64,000 nt of DNA from Amborella trichopoda (GCF_000471905.2 NW_006499973.1:2437593-2501592), one strand, 5' to 3'. Positions 46,900 to 58,779 are shown, counted from the first letter of the stretch. Translations and numbers: made by a program. Notes: generated by a model not told the origin, from the letters alone.

Positions 46900-48130
46900 G
46901 GTCTAGACCAAGCATCTCATGATAATGTCAGGCGAAGACATCCCGGTTTGCTCGGAGAAGGGCGTAATAACTTTCATTTTCTTCAGAGGACATCTTCGTT
47001 GAGATGAAGGTTCGCCTTGGGTCGGCTTCGTCCCCCAGCTGTACCTTCTCAAGCTCATCAGCCATGGCCTAACTGCCTTCTTCCCATTCTTCAAGAGCTT
47101 CTTGGAGTTCCTCATCGGGGGACTCAGAAGAGTCTTCCTTGATTTCAAGTGTAGCCACCCATGACCCTGACATATCGGCCTCTAAGAGGGGCAGAAAGTG
47201 TGAGGGGACTGGTCTTTGATTAGTCCAAGCGATAGAAGGTTCGGCTTCAGGTGAGGGGTCCATGGCCTCATGATTGGGCTCACTATGTGTTTGCTCTAAG
47301 CTGGGAGACGCCTCATGCACTTGGATCATGTGGCAGGCCCCGTGAGAGTAGGAACTCGGAGATGGCTCAGCTTCGGCTTGGAAGGCAAGGGCATCGACGG
47401 CTGTTGAGAATCTTGCCGTCTGGGCTAGCATTTCTCTAAGGCGTTCTTGTTGTGCCATGGTGAGGCTGGTGTCTTCGAGCTCTCTATTTAGAGAGTCGAA
47501 GTCTGGGTATCGTTGGGCAGTACCTGTGGAAAAAATAGAGGAGGGGTAAGGAGAAGAAGAGTTACGATGTCTCGGGCAGCTTTTTATGTCGTCGCCAGAG
47601 TTGGACGTTTGCAGGGGGTATTTAAGGTCTTGCCCCAGCTTTGACCATTGTGGGGTGCTTTTAACATCGTCACTCATTTTGGCTGGCTCCTAAGATGTTG
47701 ATGACTTAGGATCGTCTACTTGATTGGACGATAAGATGAGGTGCGCTGAACGCAGGATGAAGTTTTGCAAGGTCGGCAACGGAGGAAGAGGCCTGAGGAA
47801 TTCCTCCTCGACTGGTGTTTGAGCAGGATGACTCCTTCGACGGGCTAACCTAAGTGCCCTTCATCTCCTTTGAGATTCTTGAGGGGGTGTTTGGATCACC
47901 CTAATAGGCTGGTGAGGGACCATAGTCTGTCGAACTGCCTCACATTTCAGGGACCTGAGACTGCTTCACCCATGATAGAATTCCCAGCGTTGAGAGGTCG
48001 AGGACTCTGAGGGATCCAGTGCACGCTCTTGAGGGACCGGCAGCGTGACTACTTCGCGGTCGGGAGTGAAAGCTTAGATGTGTTCTGGGAGGATCTCATC
48101 AACAATGTAGCCTTGCTGGACTTTCTCCGC
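46900..48130 (-). pseudogene. Gag-pol linker region, Tat copy 2
   Basis: The open frame 47069-47677 reads a DDVKSTPQ repeat, DFDSLNRELEDTSLTMAQQE and an acidic tail SPDEELQEALEEWEE. Copies 1 and 3 share it. The NRELE segment looks helical. No aspartic protease motif is visible. It may be a lineage-specific part of the polyprotein. Confidence 0.6.
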
Positions 48131-48139
48131 AACTATGGC

Positions 48140-51100
48140 CTCGAACCTAGAGCAATCTTTAAGTTTGTGGCCCCACACTTGATGGTATGGGCACCAAAGT
48201 GTTTTTGTGCCCCGGGCAAGATGCTTAAGCTATTTGGAAAACTTGGGGGTGATGAGGCCCTAGTGTACCATTGCTTCGAAGAGGGCCTGAAGATCTTGCC
48301 CTGTGCTTCCCTCGACTTGTGCTTGGAGGTCCTCTTGCGTAAGCAGAAGAGGGACCTGGGGGTGTCTTGCCGGGTCTCCCTGAACTTCCTGGTACTGCTG
48401 CATCTTCTCGGCCAAGAGCTTATGGAAGCCAGTGCACTCGCTGATGTCATGGCCTCATATCAGGTGCTATGCGCACGAGAGGCTTTCAGTCCCTGGGGGA
48501 AGGAACTTAGGTTGTCTTGTTGGCTTTGGGGTGGCTATTCCTTCTTCGAGCATTATAGAGAATAATGCACAAACGATAGTTGGTGCCCTGTCATCCTCTT
48601 AGTTCGTGATGATGTGTGATGCCTCAGCTGCCCTAAATGCCTTTTTCAACTCTTCGAGCTTTATCTGACCCTTGTTGATAAGGGCTTCGATAGTGTCGTT
48701 GAGCTTATAACAGTCGCGAGTGGGGTGGGCTACCCTCCTATGGTAGGTACAATACTTCTCATTTGTTTCCTGCCCAGCCGACTCTTCAATATTGGCCTCC
48801 GGCAACTGGATCATGTTCTGATCTAGAAGCAGTCGGAGCAACGTGGGGGTCCACTTTTTATCAAAGGGGTAAACTTTATTCAGGTCCTGGTCCAAGTAGT
48901 CGTTCATCTTACTGGTTTTAGGGGGCAGAACTGCATTATAGGTTTGTTGCTTGCCCTCGGCCTGAGGCGTCTGTGCCTTAGAGAGGTGGAGAGTTTGAGG
49001 AGTCACGCCTTTGATGTCAGTCAAGGTGACGGCCACACTGATCACTGGCTTTTGATTGCCCCGACTGCTAGAGCGAGAGTTTGAGGCGGAGGGTTGCTAA
49101 CGAGAGCTACGTGCTTGAACAATCCCTCAATACAAACTGCCTTAGAGATGAGCTCTGACATGCGGATTGGATGGCTCGGCATGTAGGGTGATCTGAGGAA
49201 GCATGTTCCTTATGTAGGCCTAGACTGCTTCCTTCTCGGCCATGGGGGTGACATGGAAGGTTGCCATCTATCTCCATCGAGCGATGAACATGTCAACCGA
49301 CTCATCAGGGTCTTGCATCAGAGTGAGGAGCTCGATGGTCTCCACATTCCTTTAAACTTCGTAGAAGCGTTGGTAGAACAACTACTCCATTTCTTCCTAA
49401 GTATGCACCGAGTTTGGAGGCAACCAAGCATACTACTGAAAAGCTGGTCCTTCGAGAGTCTCGATGAAATGTTGAAGGAGAAGTTGTCTATTAGTTTTCG
49501 TCTCCTGGCAGGCTTCTTGGAAATGGGCGGTATGCAGGTGAGGAGATGTAGTACCATTGAACAGGGGGAGTTTTCCTTTTTGGTAGTTCGGGGGAAACGA
49601 CACCTAATCAATGTACAAAGGATACGGCTTTTGATAGAGTAGCATCTCCTGCATGCTTGGGACCTTGTTTTTGAGGCTATGGGCCACCACGACATCTATG
49701 TCAGTTTGAGGGACCCCACGGTAAGGAGAGTTGTCATACGAGACCAGCAGGGGAGTATGCCTAGGGGCTGTGTCTTCACCAGTCGGGGAGTTGGACAAAG
49801 AAGGGGACTTTGCGACCTCTAGGCGCTCCATCTTCTTGAGGATGGCTTGCATCATTTCCTAAAACGTGTTCATTCATTCCTCCTGAATGTCATTCGGGAC
49901 ATTGATCACCATGACACTGACCATTTCCTCTAGGCGATTAGAGTCAGGTGATGCAGCGGAGTGCCGAGGTTGGCGAGTCATGCGTGGAAGGTCAAGAGGG
50001 GTTCAACTTGCCTCGACTAGACCCATGCTTTGTACGTCGATCTTGTGAGGACTGGTTCTTGACGGTCTTGGGACCATGGCTTCTGGGTGGTGATCACTGA
50101 GCAATACTCCTATACCTACTCAGGCTCTGGAGTTTGAAGACGAAAGAAAGGATTACAAGGCAAGGGATCATCAAGGGTGGTGACCTCAACTGCCTTGGAG
50201 GCTTCCTTAGTGAGGATGTGCGAGCCTCTCTTCTGCTTAGTCATGAGGAGGCTGTGGACCTCATTCCACAACCGAGCCTAGGAGCTGGACTACCCCGTTC
50301 TCTATGAACAAGCGAGGGCCATGTCTATGAACTGAAGCAAGGAGTGGGGCCTAAGGATGGAGGGCAGCTTGGGTTCCTACTTTGGAGGCTGGAGGCCTCT
50401 ATCTGCCATCAGGCCGTTGTCTCGAATTCCTTTGTGAGGCCAGGATGCACAGCTGACCTGGGGATGGCTCAAGATGGTACTCTTAGGGAAGACCATTGAG
50501 TATCAAGGCTCAAGGTGCTTGCTTGACTTCGGGAGAGCAACAAAGAAAAGAGGGGCTGGCTCGTGACTCCGCCTAAGCCTAGCTCTGAGTGCGTCTGCAC
50601 CTTTGGGGTTAAGCGTCCGGGTGATTTGGGGGTCTCACCGAGTTCGGTCGTTGAGCTCATCCTGAGGAGGTCGAGACCCACGAGCTTGTGTCTCTGAGGA
50701 ACGAGGTGAAACCTGATCTCTCACAAGATGGAGCTATGTGTGATGAGGGAGAGGACGAGGTGGCCGACCCTCATGTGCTCGAGGCGGCATAGGACTAGTG
50801 CTGCCTCGTGTTGTGAAAAATGAATGCATGGTGCGTGCAGAGTTCGGCCCGAGGAGGCCTAGCCCTAGATAAGAACTCAAGGCAACGTGAGGATTGCCCC
50901 GAGGTGTGGCTTGAGTGGATAGACCATGAGTCGATGAGTGTGTGAGAGGGGTGAAGACCCCAAAACCTCTGCCTCTGTGTACAAACCCTCCGGGTGTGGA
51001 TGCTCGGAGTGCCGAAGGAGCATAGGGGGTTGCCTTACGGCGAACCTCGGATGCGACAACAATTCATTTTCCTTTTGCAGAGATGGACAGGGTAGCCTCC

Positions 51101-51174
51101 CTGCGTACCGCAGCAGTATGACTAGCAGAAGATCTGTCAGTAGCAGGGTGTGGAATAATAGCAGTGTTACCCAT
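48140..51174 (-). pseudogene. Gag, Tat copy 2 (three zinc modules)
   Basis: The start is at 51174 (MGNTAIIPHPATD). The N-terminal part is Ser/Pro/Arg-rich. A segment MMQAILKKMERLEVAKS lies near 49850. The capsid region spans about 49150-49700. Three zinc modules follow at about 280-bp spacing: CTYHRRVAHPTRDC (48711-48755), CA-stop-HLI-stop-GHDISEC (48430-48475) and CPYHQVWGHKLKDC (48155-48200, intact). Each fits CxxH then H then C. Frameshifts and stops split the frame. Confidence 0.82.
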
Positions 51175-51464
51175 GCAAGGGGCCTTGGTGGAGAGTCCAC
51201 CAGGGTGAGAAAGCAGGGAGGCCGAGATCTTCTAGCACCGATCTAAGTGAGAACCTGGCAATTAGACTGTGAGTCCTGACTCAGAAGGAAAGTAGGGAAG
51301 GAGGCTTAAGCAGCTCGCTTCCCTGAGACAGCCACGAGTACAGGGATAAGGAAGTCCCCGACCCGGATGAACAGGTTGAACAACTCAGGTGGCATAGAAA
51401 AAGGTGCAGAAAGTAAAAAAGGAAACAGGTCAAATAAGAGCAAACCGACTAAGGGGTAGTAAGA

Positions 51465-51482
51465 TCCCTAGTGGAGTCGCCA
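51465..51482 (-). promoter_or_regulatory. Primer-binding site, Tat copy 2
   Basis: On the minus strand TGGCGACTCCACTAGGGA follows the LTR after three bases. It differs from copy 1 at two positions. Confidence 0.7.
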
Positions 51483-51485
51483 AGC

Positions 51486-54122
51486 TAGTTAGGTGCCTCG
51501 ATCTTGCCCTCCGGATATAGGTGATCTAGTGGCACATGTCTCGGGTTTTTGGTTTACCCGAGATCTGATATCACTCTCTCGAAACCTCGCTCTAGGGCAA
51601 GGAAAAGTATACCAACCAATGAAAGAGGAATTTTAGGTGGGTTTGAGACTTACTCGGGCTGGCTCGCGTGGGTGGCCTCTTAGATCACGAAGAAAGACCC
51701 CTTGCTACTTGAGCTGGTTCGAAATCACCTACCTTGACGTGTAATCCTCCTGTTTTTCTGCACAACACTTATATGGTTAATTTGTAAGACAAGTGGGTCG
51801 AAGGACCCACCCTTGTCTTAGGGCGATGCATGTTCATATGAGAAGGCGATGAAGTGCGAGGTTAGGTGAAAGATAGAAAGGGGTGGGGAAGAACTTGATG
51901 GAGGGGTGAGACTTAACATGACGACCGATAGTCACACCCTTGTCTTAGGGCGATGCACGTTCATATGAGAAGCCGATGAAGTGCGAGGTTAGGTGAAGAT
52001 AGAAAGGCGGGGGGGGGAGAACTTGATGGAGGGGCGAGACTTAACATGACAACCGGTAGTCATGAACTCGGAGTGGTAGCAAGACGGGCATGGTTCACAA
52101 AACCAGCACGACGGCAATACTACTCAAAACCGAGGCCAGCACAGCAATGCTAATCTAAGCCTACCCTTAGTCAAGCGAGAAGAGAAAGGGGTTAAGATAA
52201 AGAGGTGAGACAGCAAAGAGAGGGGGGGTCCGAACGTCGGTAGGTATCGCAGTAGGCATTGCAAGGAGATGGTGCACCCCTTATGGATGATACTGACTCT
52301 CGACAAGGCACGCGGAGATGGTTACTCCCAGGTCACACGGCGATAGGCACGGGATGCAAGGAAACGACTATGAGCACGAGACATCAGAGAGAAGCTCAGA
52401 CGGCAATGAGTGTTGCCGAGACCTCTAGCGGGTGGCGATAGGTATCGCCTTCTACGCTAGGCATGCAACAGAGGAAGACCCCCCCTAGTGACAACGAGCT
52501 TCGCCGTCTGGGCTGTTCACCGAGACGTCACAGTTATTTTTATGGGAAGCAATAGGAAGCGCCATCTACAGACTTGATTGGGAGAAAGCAACAGACGAGG
52601 AGAAGGAGAAGGGGACTCGTGCATGGTGCTGCCATCGCTCTGCACAATCTGTGAGGCCAACGGAGAGGCATGCACAGCACTGCCACAACCGTACACAACC
52701 TCTTTGAGGGACTCAGACAAAGAAGAAGGAGAAGAGAGGGGAGAGGAGAGAGAGAAGAAGAAAAGAAAAAGAAGAGAGAAGATTTACCTCAACCCTAAGG
52801 GTATCGATCAAAAATTTCTCTCACCTCTCTCTCTCAAGTGTAACACCAAAATGGCAAGAAAGAGAAAATTGTATTAAGTGAAATTGCTAAAAATTAAGAT
52901 TAAATTGATTTAAAAGAAATAAGGAAATAGGGTGCAAAATGATAGATTTGCTCCTTTCTAACAAGTCATGGAATTTCATAACAATCCATGTGTTGCTCTA
53001 GGACTTGCATGTTCTTCCATGGTTAATCTGGGGTCGTTCTAATGCCCGGTTGATCGTAAGATTGTTGTTTTCTTGTAGGGTTTGGCATGGAGATTAATTT
53101 GATACCAACTTCGATCCATGGATCGTGTTTTTAGTGCACGATCATGTGACTTGAACTTTGAGCAGATTTTGAAACTTTGGATCGATAGTGTGTTCGTTCC
53201 TTGATGGCTTTCTGTGTTTTTTTTGCTGAACCACACTAAGTATGCTGTTATGATTACGAGGCAGCAAAGGCAGCTCGATTCCGTGGCTAAATGTAGATTT
53301 TGTAAGTTTGGAATTTTGGCCAGAATCAAGGATTCCAATGACGGAATTTGCAGTCTGTTCATTGGCTTTGTGTGCGAAATCTGGTCGTTCATCATGCTCG
53401 GAGTTTGGGTCAGAGATGGCCCGAGTCCTTATGCCCGCAATGGAATTAGTTTCACGTCGATCAAGCTAGTGAGTGGCATGATCTGGCTGCTCGAGCGAGG
53501 CACGACGCTGCTGAATTTCTTGCACTTTCTTCACTGATCAACAACTTCTCTCTAGGTTTTATTCGCACTTGGCTATCGTCACGAGGCGTACCACATATTG
53601 AATTGCTTGTCTTGACTAGACAAACATGCTCACCTAATTTGAGTATGATCCGACGTGGGACAACTGAGATATAAGCATCGAAAGTCACTGGTCGTGATTG
53701 TCCCTTCAATGGTGTAGTTGCAGGATGGTCGCACGAGAATGGCGTGTGGCTTCACCTGTTTCACTCTTTTGCCCATAACTTCTTCTTGGAACATATGTTT
53801 GAGCTGAAACTTGACCCCTAGAGGATTTCAATCGTGCCAGATCCAATGGTGATAGTCCCACAGCAATTTGAGACTTTAAAGATATAACTCTAGTTATAGG
53901 GGTCCGTTTCAGGGTGCTAAAGATCGATTCTACCAGAACTGTTTCTCAGTCTTCACTGCCTTAGATATGTCGGAATGCGACGAAACTTGGTAGGAGATTC
54001 TTGAGAAACATCAAGAAGATCTTGGCCAGTTCTGGGGTTGTTCTGGGACTGTTGAAATTTCCACTACTTACTAGGCCTTTATTGAGCGAAGGCCCCACGT
54101 TGATGAAAAATATCTTCCAACA
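51486..54122 (-). repeat. 5' LTR of Tat copy 2 (promoter segment deleted)
   Basis: It starts TAGTTAGGTGCC and ends TTCCAACA. Compared with 37063-39700 it lacks about 120 bases at 52882, between AAGTGAAA and ATTGCTAAAAATTAAG. The lost segment holds the TATA box in the 3' LTR. It also has an extra tandem duplication at 51808-52060. The two changes roughly cancel in length. Confidence 0.88.
51808..52060. repeat. 126-bp tandem duplication in the copy 2 5' LTR
   Basis: CACCCTTGTCTTAGGGCGAT begins at about 51808 and again at about 51934. Each unit runs through GTGCGAGGTTAGGTGAA to CTTAACATGAC. Other LTRs have a single unit. Confidence 0.88.
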
Positions 54123-54127
54123 ACATA
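54123..54127. repeat. Target-site duplication of Tat copy 2 (right), ACATA
   Basis: It matches 37058-37062. The 3' LTR of copy 3 resumes directly after it. Confidence 0.88.
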
Positions 54128-55245
54128 TGGAAAATATTATAAGATAGGTGGGTCAAAGACCTCACCTTGCCTATTTGGTGAATGTACACGAGCATGCACA
54201 TTCAAAAGAAGAAAAGAAAACTGAGATAAGAAAGATGGGAGAGAGGAGAGTTTGACCAGGCAAGGAGACCGATATAGTGACTATGCTGGTGAGTAATCAG
54301 CTTGACGTGATAGTAAAATGGGCTCAATAACTCAGACCAGCTCAACAAGATTACTACTAGACGTTAACACCGGTCCTGACTGACTAGGCATGATGGTTAG
54401 TCTGTCGTCGCAATAAATCGAACACAGTAGTTCTGGTGCAACATCATTATGGCTAGACGACGTGACTACCATGGGAAGGTAGTCTCTACCCTTCTTGATC
54501 AAATGAAAGAACAACAGAATGGAATTCCTAAAGAAAGAATAAGAAGCAAGATAAGAGAAGAAGAGAACAGAAAGAAGGAGGGGAAGAATATGAAGGAAGA
54601 GAGAAAAACACAGCCGGCGCTAGGCATCGTCGGCTGCATTAGGCGAAGAAGAGGACACAGTCGGTGCTGAGGTTTCACAGAAGAGAGAGAAAATACAGTC
54701 GGCATTAGGTTTCACAGACTATGTCAAATAGCAGAGATAAGAGAGAGAAGATACAGTTGGCGTTAGGTTTCGTTGACTGTATCAGATAGAATAGAGAAGA
54801 GAGAGAGGATGCAATCGACGTTAGGCTTCATCGAATGTATCAAATAGAAGAGAAAAGAGAGGACGCAGTCGGCGTTAGGATTCACCGACTGTATTAAACA
54901 GAAGAAAAGAGAGAGAAGATGGAGTCAACGTTAGGCTTCACCGACTACATTAGATAGAAGAGAAGAGAGAGAAGATACAGTCGACGTTAGTCTTCACCGA
55001 CTGTATTTGACAAAAGAGAAGAGAGAGAAGATACAGTCGGCGTTAGGCTTCACCGACTGTATCAGACGAAAGAGAAGAGAGAGAAGATGTAGTCGGCGCT
55101 AGGCTTCATCGACTGCATTAAACATAAGAGAAAGAGAGATGCAGTCAATGATAGGATTCAGGCAATTGTATTAGACCGAAAAGAAAGAGAAGATGAAGAA
55201 CACAAGCGGCGTTAGTCATTGCAAGCTTTGTTAGCTTAAAATATA
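54128..55245 (-). repeat. 3' LTR of Tat copy 3, continuation with hairpin array
   Basis: It begins TGGAAAATATTATAAGATAGG, then GTGGGTC and ACCTTGCCT, matching the LTR part with AATTTGTAAGACAAGTGGGTC in copies 1 and 2. A GA-rich hairpin array follows from about 54600. The outer third of a Tat LTR and its TATA box are missing. The sequence passes near 55245 into the 3' region. Confidence 0.65.
54600..55235. repeat. Tandem array of hairpin-forming units, Tat copy 3
   Basis: There are about ten units of 55-65 bp, each with GAAGAGAGAGAAGAT and a dyad. In the unit at 54611-54636 the arms are CAGCCGGCG and CGTCGGCTG. At 55033-55060 they are ACAGTCGG and CCGACTGT. The centre is a variant of CTAGGCAT or TTAGGCTTCA. 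The units are the reverse complement of those at 31940-32500. Confidence 0.85.
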
Positions 55246-55676
55246 GCAGGCGCCAGGTGCAGCAACCATTATTTCTTGTGAGTGGGCAACCGGCGCGGTG
55301 TCTTTGAAAATACAACGGGTGCTGAGTTGTTTGAAAACACAACCAGTGCTGTGGACGACCCGCACTATTATTTGAACACAGTCATTGCTAAGTTGCCGAG
55401 CACTCAACCGTCACTAGGGTTTGTTGAACCTCAACTAGCGTCAAGTGGCTTTGACCGTGCAGTCGGTGCTGGGTATGAACTGATACTAGAGCCATTACCC
55501 GAGCCCGACCCAGTTCAACCTGTTTGTTGGAATTTTACAAGCGACGCTGAGAGTTGCCTCGGGCCTTGGGTCAAAGCCCGACCCAACTCATCGTTGTTTG
55601 GCTTTCGTTGGTCATTTGGCTTTCCTTGGCAACTTGGATTCCCTGTTTATGAGGGGCATTTGAGGGTAGTGTGGTC

Positions 55677-55685
55677 TATATAAGG
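55677..55685 (+). promoter_or_regulatory. Antisense TATA box in 3' region, copy 3
   Basis: TATATAAGG is followed by GGGGTAAAACCCCATCTT and TTTTCACCGAAGGTTAAAAA. The downstream context matches copies 1 and 2, though this subfamily is clearly diverged. Confidence 0.6.
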
Positions 55686-57451
55686 GGGGTAAAACCCCAT
55701 CTTCTCCATTTTCACCGAAGGTTAAAAACACTTCAACAAAAGTTTTTTTAACAGTGAGTAGAGAGTTCCCAGTAGAAGTTCAGCCAAGGATTCTAGCAAA
55801 GGTTTTACAGGGAAGCTTTTGGCAAATAGTGGGATTGCAGCAAGGGTTTTGTCAGAAAGGTTTTTTCTAAGCAGTGGGATTCCAACAAGGGTTTTGTCGG
55901 AAAGGGTTTTTGTAAGCAGTGGGATTCCAACAAGGGTAAAACTCTACTGGGGATTTGCATGAGTTTTTTGGTTATCACAAGGGGCTTTTCGGGAAAGAGG
56001 AGGACTCCTGCGTGGTATTTTGAGGGTGAAAGAGGTGGGAAGTGTGGTAGTTGGCATTTTCACTAGTCTTTGGAGAGTTTTCTGGGGGTTTTAGGGGTTT
56101 CCCAATGTCGTTGTGAGTTTGTAAAGGTTTCTCGGTGACTTAGTTAAAGTTGTAGAAGTTTTCAGTGAGGTTCAGCCATAAACATAGGGAAGGAAAGTCT
56201 CAGTAAGTTTTCCAGCCACGTAGGAGAAGTTCTGACAGGAAACTGAAGGGACGAAACAGTTGCTGAAGGTGGACCATCGCAGGGATGGTGAACAGTTGTG
56301 GGAGATGGACCGTCATAGGGAAGGTGAATGGTTGGGGGAAACGAATTGTTGTAATAGGTTAACCGTTGCAAAAGGTGGACGCTTACACTTGAAAATCGTG
56401 CAACTATTGGGAAGGCCAAGAGACTTAGGCCCTAAAAACGATGAGTCTTGGGAGGTGAATAGTCACAAAAGAACCGGTGCTAATAGAAAGATAGTCGGTG
56501 ATGACGCAACCGGCACTGATGCTTAGAAACATAACCAGCGCTGACACAGTCGGCGCTGAACCCCGAGAAAGGCAGTGGGCACTAGGAGTTGAGAGAATAA
56601 CCACCGCTAGCCTTTGGAGGACATAGCTAGCGCTGGCTTCAGCCGGTGCTGATCAGCACCTAAGGCACATTATGATGCGCACAGTGCTGCTCTAACGTTG
56701 CAGTAAGTTACATGCAGGAGTTGTGGCACTCGGTGATGAGCTACATGCGACATTGTTCATGCTTGGCACTGGCATGGGCCGACAAAGGGTGGTGAATGAT
56801 GGTAAGGTATGGCTTGTGATACCTGTTAGAAGCCAAGTCCTCCAGCACAATAGTGAAGTCCATGTTGTTCTGTGGAAGGGCCTCCACTGTGAATAGGGTC
56901 TGTTCTCCATCATAAGCCAGTTCCTTGCCAGAGCAGCCTTCTTTGTATGTTTGATACACACATCGAATGCATTCCACCTTATATGTTTGATATACACGTC
57001 AGATGAGATCTCTGGCTCGTATGTTTGATATATACGTCAGATGAGATCTCTGGCTCGTATGTTTGATATACACATCGGATGAACTGAAGCTAACTTCTCC
57101 AAGTGGTTTCTCCTCCTCTTCAGGCCTGTAACCATCCTCTTACTCGTCATATGAATTAAATTTGACTCGACAATGGTTGGTTTCATTTTCATGAGGAAGG
57201 CATCTCCTTGGTTGGTTTGCTTCTTTACTTCTTCTTCATGGGGCAGGCATTTGTTTTTTGCCTGTAACCGTCCACTTATCCTCAAATGTAAGAGCAATAC
57301 TACAAGTTTTGGTTTGTAACTGTCCTCTTTTCCTCATATGCAAGAGCAACACTTTTGGCGTTAGATGTTCTCTTTTCTTCAGATGCAAGAGACTTGTAAT
57401 CTCCCTAATAATCAGCTTTTAGCTTGTAATTTTGTAATTTTCTTTCATTAC

Positions 57452-57457
57452 AATAAA
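57452..57457 (+). terminator. Antisense poly(A) signal, copy 3
   Basis: AATAAA lies in TTTCATTACAATAAAAAG on the plus strand, just before the end of the opposing integrase gene. It is equivalent to 8359 in copy 1. Confidence 0.45.
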
Positions 57458-57523
57458 AAGAGTTAGAATTTGTTTATACTATCTTGCATAATTCGCATTG
57501 AGTCTCTTTCCTTTGCATATGCA

Positions 57524-58760
57524 TCACGGATAGTACTTCTTTAGGTATCGCCCATTAATAGGGGGCATTGCTTCCCCTCCATCAGGATGTGCCAGAATGT
57601 AGGCTCCATTTGGCGAGACCTGTTTGACTATAAATGGACCTTCCCACTTAGGCTCAAACTTCCCTTTACAGTGGCCATGCATAACAACAGGCATCTTAAC
57701 AGTTAGAACTAGATCACCACGAGCGAATGAACAGACGTCGACAGACTTGTCAAAAGCTCTCTTCATTCTCCCTTGATCCAGTTCAAGGTTCTACTAAGCC
57801 TCTAAACTCTTTTCATCGAGTGCATCCAATTCTTGATAACGGAGCTCGACTCTCTCATCTTTGGTTATTCCTTGGTGAATAGCGACTTGCAGTGAAGGGA
57901 TTTGAATTTCGAGAGTTAATACTGCTTCACCCTCAGAGACCAGAGAATAAGGAGTGGAATTAGTAGCATTTCACATAGTAGTACGATAAGCCCACAGTGC
58001 TTCAAGGAGCTTTCCATGCCAGTTCTTTTTCGTCTTTGATACCGACGTTCTTAAAACATTGCACAGAGTCTTATTGAAGGCCTCAACTAATCTGTTCGCC
58101 CGCGGGTGGTACGTAGTCGGGTACTTCCACTCAAAACCAAACTGATTGACCAAGCGATCTATATGGTGGCTCCGAACCTGAGGACCATTGTCAGATATAA
58201 TTCGGTCAGGGACCCCAAACCAGTATATAATGTGATATCAAATGAAGTTGGCCACCATTGTCTCAAGAAATTGTTTAAGGGGGATTGCTTCAGCCTACTT
58301 AGAAAAGTAATTTATTGCGGCTAGAATAAAGATGTGACCCATTGCTGAAAGAGGTTCAATAGGTCCTACAATGTCCATACCCCATTGTGAGAGGGCCACG
58401 ATACCATAGTAGGGTGTAAGGGGTTCTAGAGGCTGGTGAACAAGGCTTGAGTGTATTTGGCACACTTGGCACTTTTTAGCATAGTTTAAGGAATCGACGA
58501 TCAAGAAAGGCCACTGGTATCCCAACTTGTGTATTTGTTTGACTGGACTGGTGTAATCCACAAATGGCTGAGTAGACTTCTTCTAACACCTTGTTTGCTT
58601 TTTGGATGTCCACACATCAAAGGATAATATCGTCAAATGATCGTCTGAAGAGGGCATCTCCTTCAAGGAGGGCATAATTGGTAGACATTCGACGTATTCT
58701 GTTGCATTTGGCACGATCTTCCGAGAGCCTACCATGTTTTAGGAAACTAGTGATGGGCTC
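57524..58760 (-). pseudogene. Integrase, Tat copy 3
   Basis: Zinc part: CQVCQIHSSLVHQP with the Cys pair. Core: WGMDIVGPIEP with the first Asp at about 58375; a region matching FDNGPQ near 58190, now shifted; PRANRLVEAFNKTLCNVLRT with the Glu at about 58090. The C-terminus, complete here, is FARGDLVLTVKMPVVMHGHC, then KFEPKWEGPFIVKQV and NGRYLKKYYP, stopping at 57524. Stops and frameshifts lie between the pieces. Confidence 0.88.
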
Positions 58761-58779
58761 TCTCCAATCTTCCACCTGC

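Larger units (their letters stand above)
37063..54122 (-). mobile_element. Tat-like retrotransposon, copy 2, nested in copy 3
   Basis: This is a 17.1-kb element with LTRs at 37063-39700 and 51486-54122 and ACATA on both sides. It has a primer site at 51465-51482, a gag start at 51174, then linker, reverse transcriptase, two RNase H, integrase and a 3' region. It is collinear with copy 1 and of the same subfamily. Reading frames are longer than in copy 1 but still interrupted. The integrase C-terminus and the antisense poly(A) signal are deleted. Confidence 0.92.
55245..57520 (-). other. 3' untranslated region of Tat copy 3
   Basis: It keeps the antisense TATA (55677) and the tract from AGAAGCCAAGTCCTCCAGCA (56827) to AATAAA (57452), which matches 7918-8364 of copy 1. 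The 44-bp array and the degenerate phrase array of copies 1 and 2 are absent. Scattered GTCGGCGCTGA motifs occur at 56460-56660. Copies of a GTTTGATATACAC phrase repeat at 56945-57070. No protein is recognisable. Confidence 0.65.

Noticed and set aside
48029..48565. Longest plus-strand open frame here (178 codons), with a partial counterpart at 12702-13013
   Set aside because: It lies opposite the zinc modules of gag and is explained by the minus-strand coding pattern. It shows no domain, and the copy 1 version is shorter.
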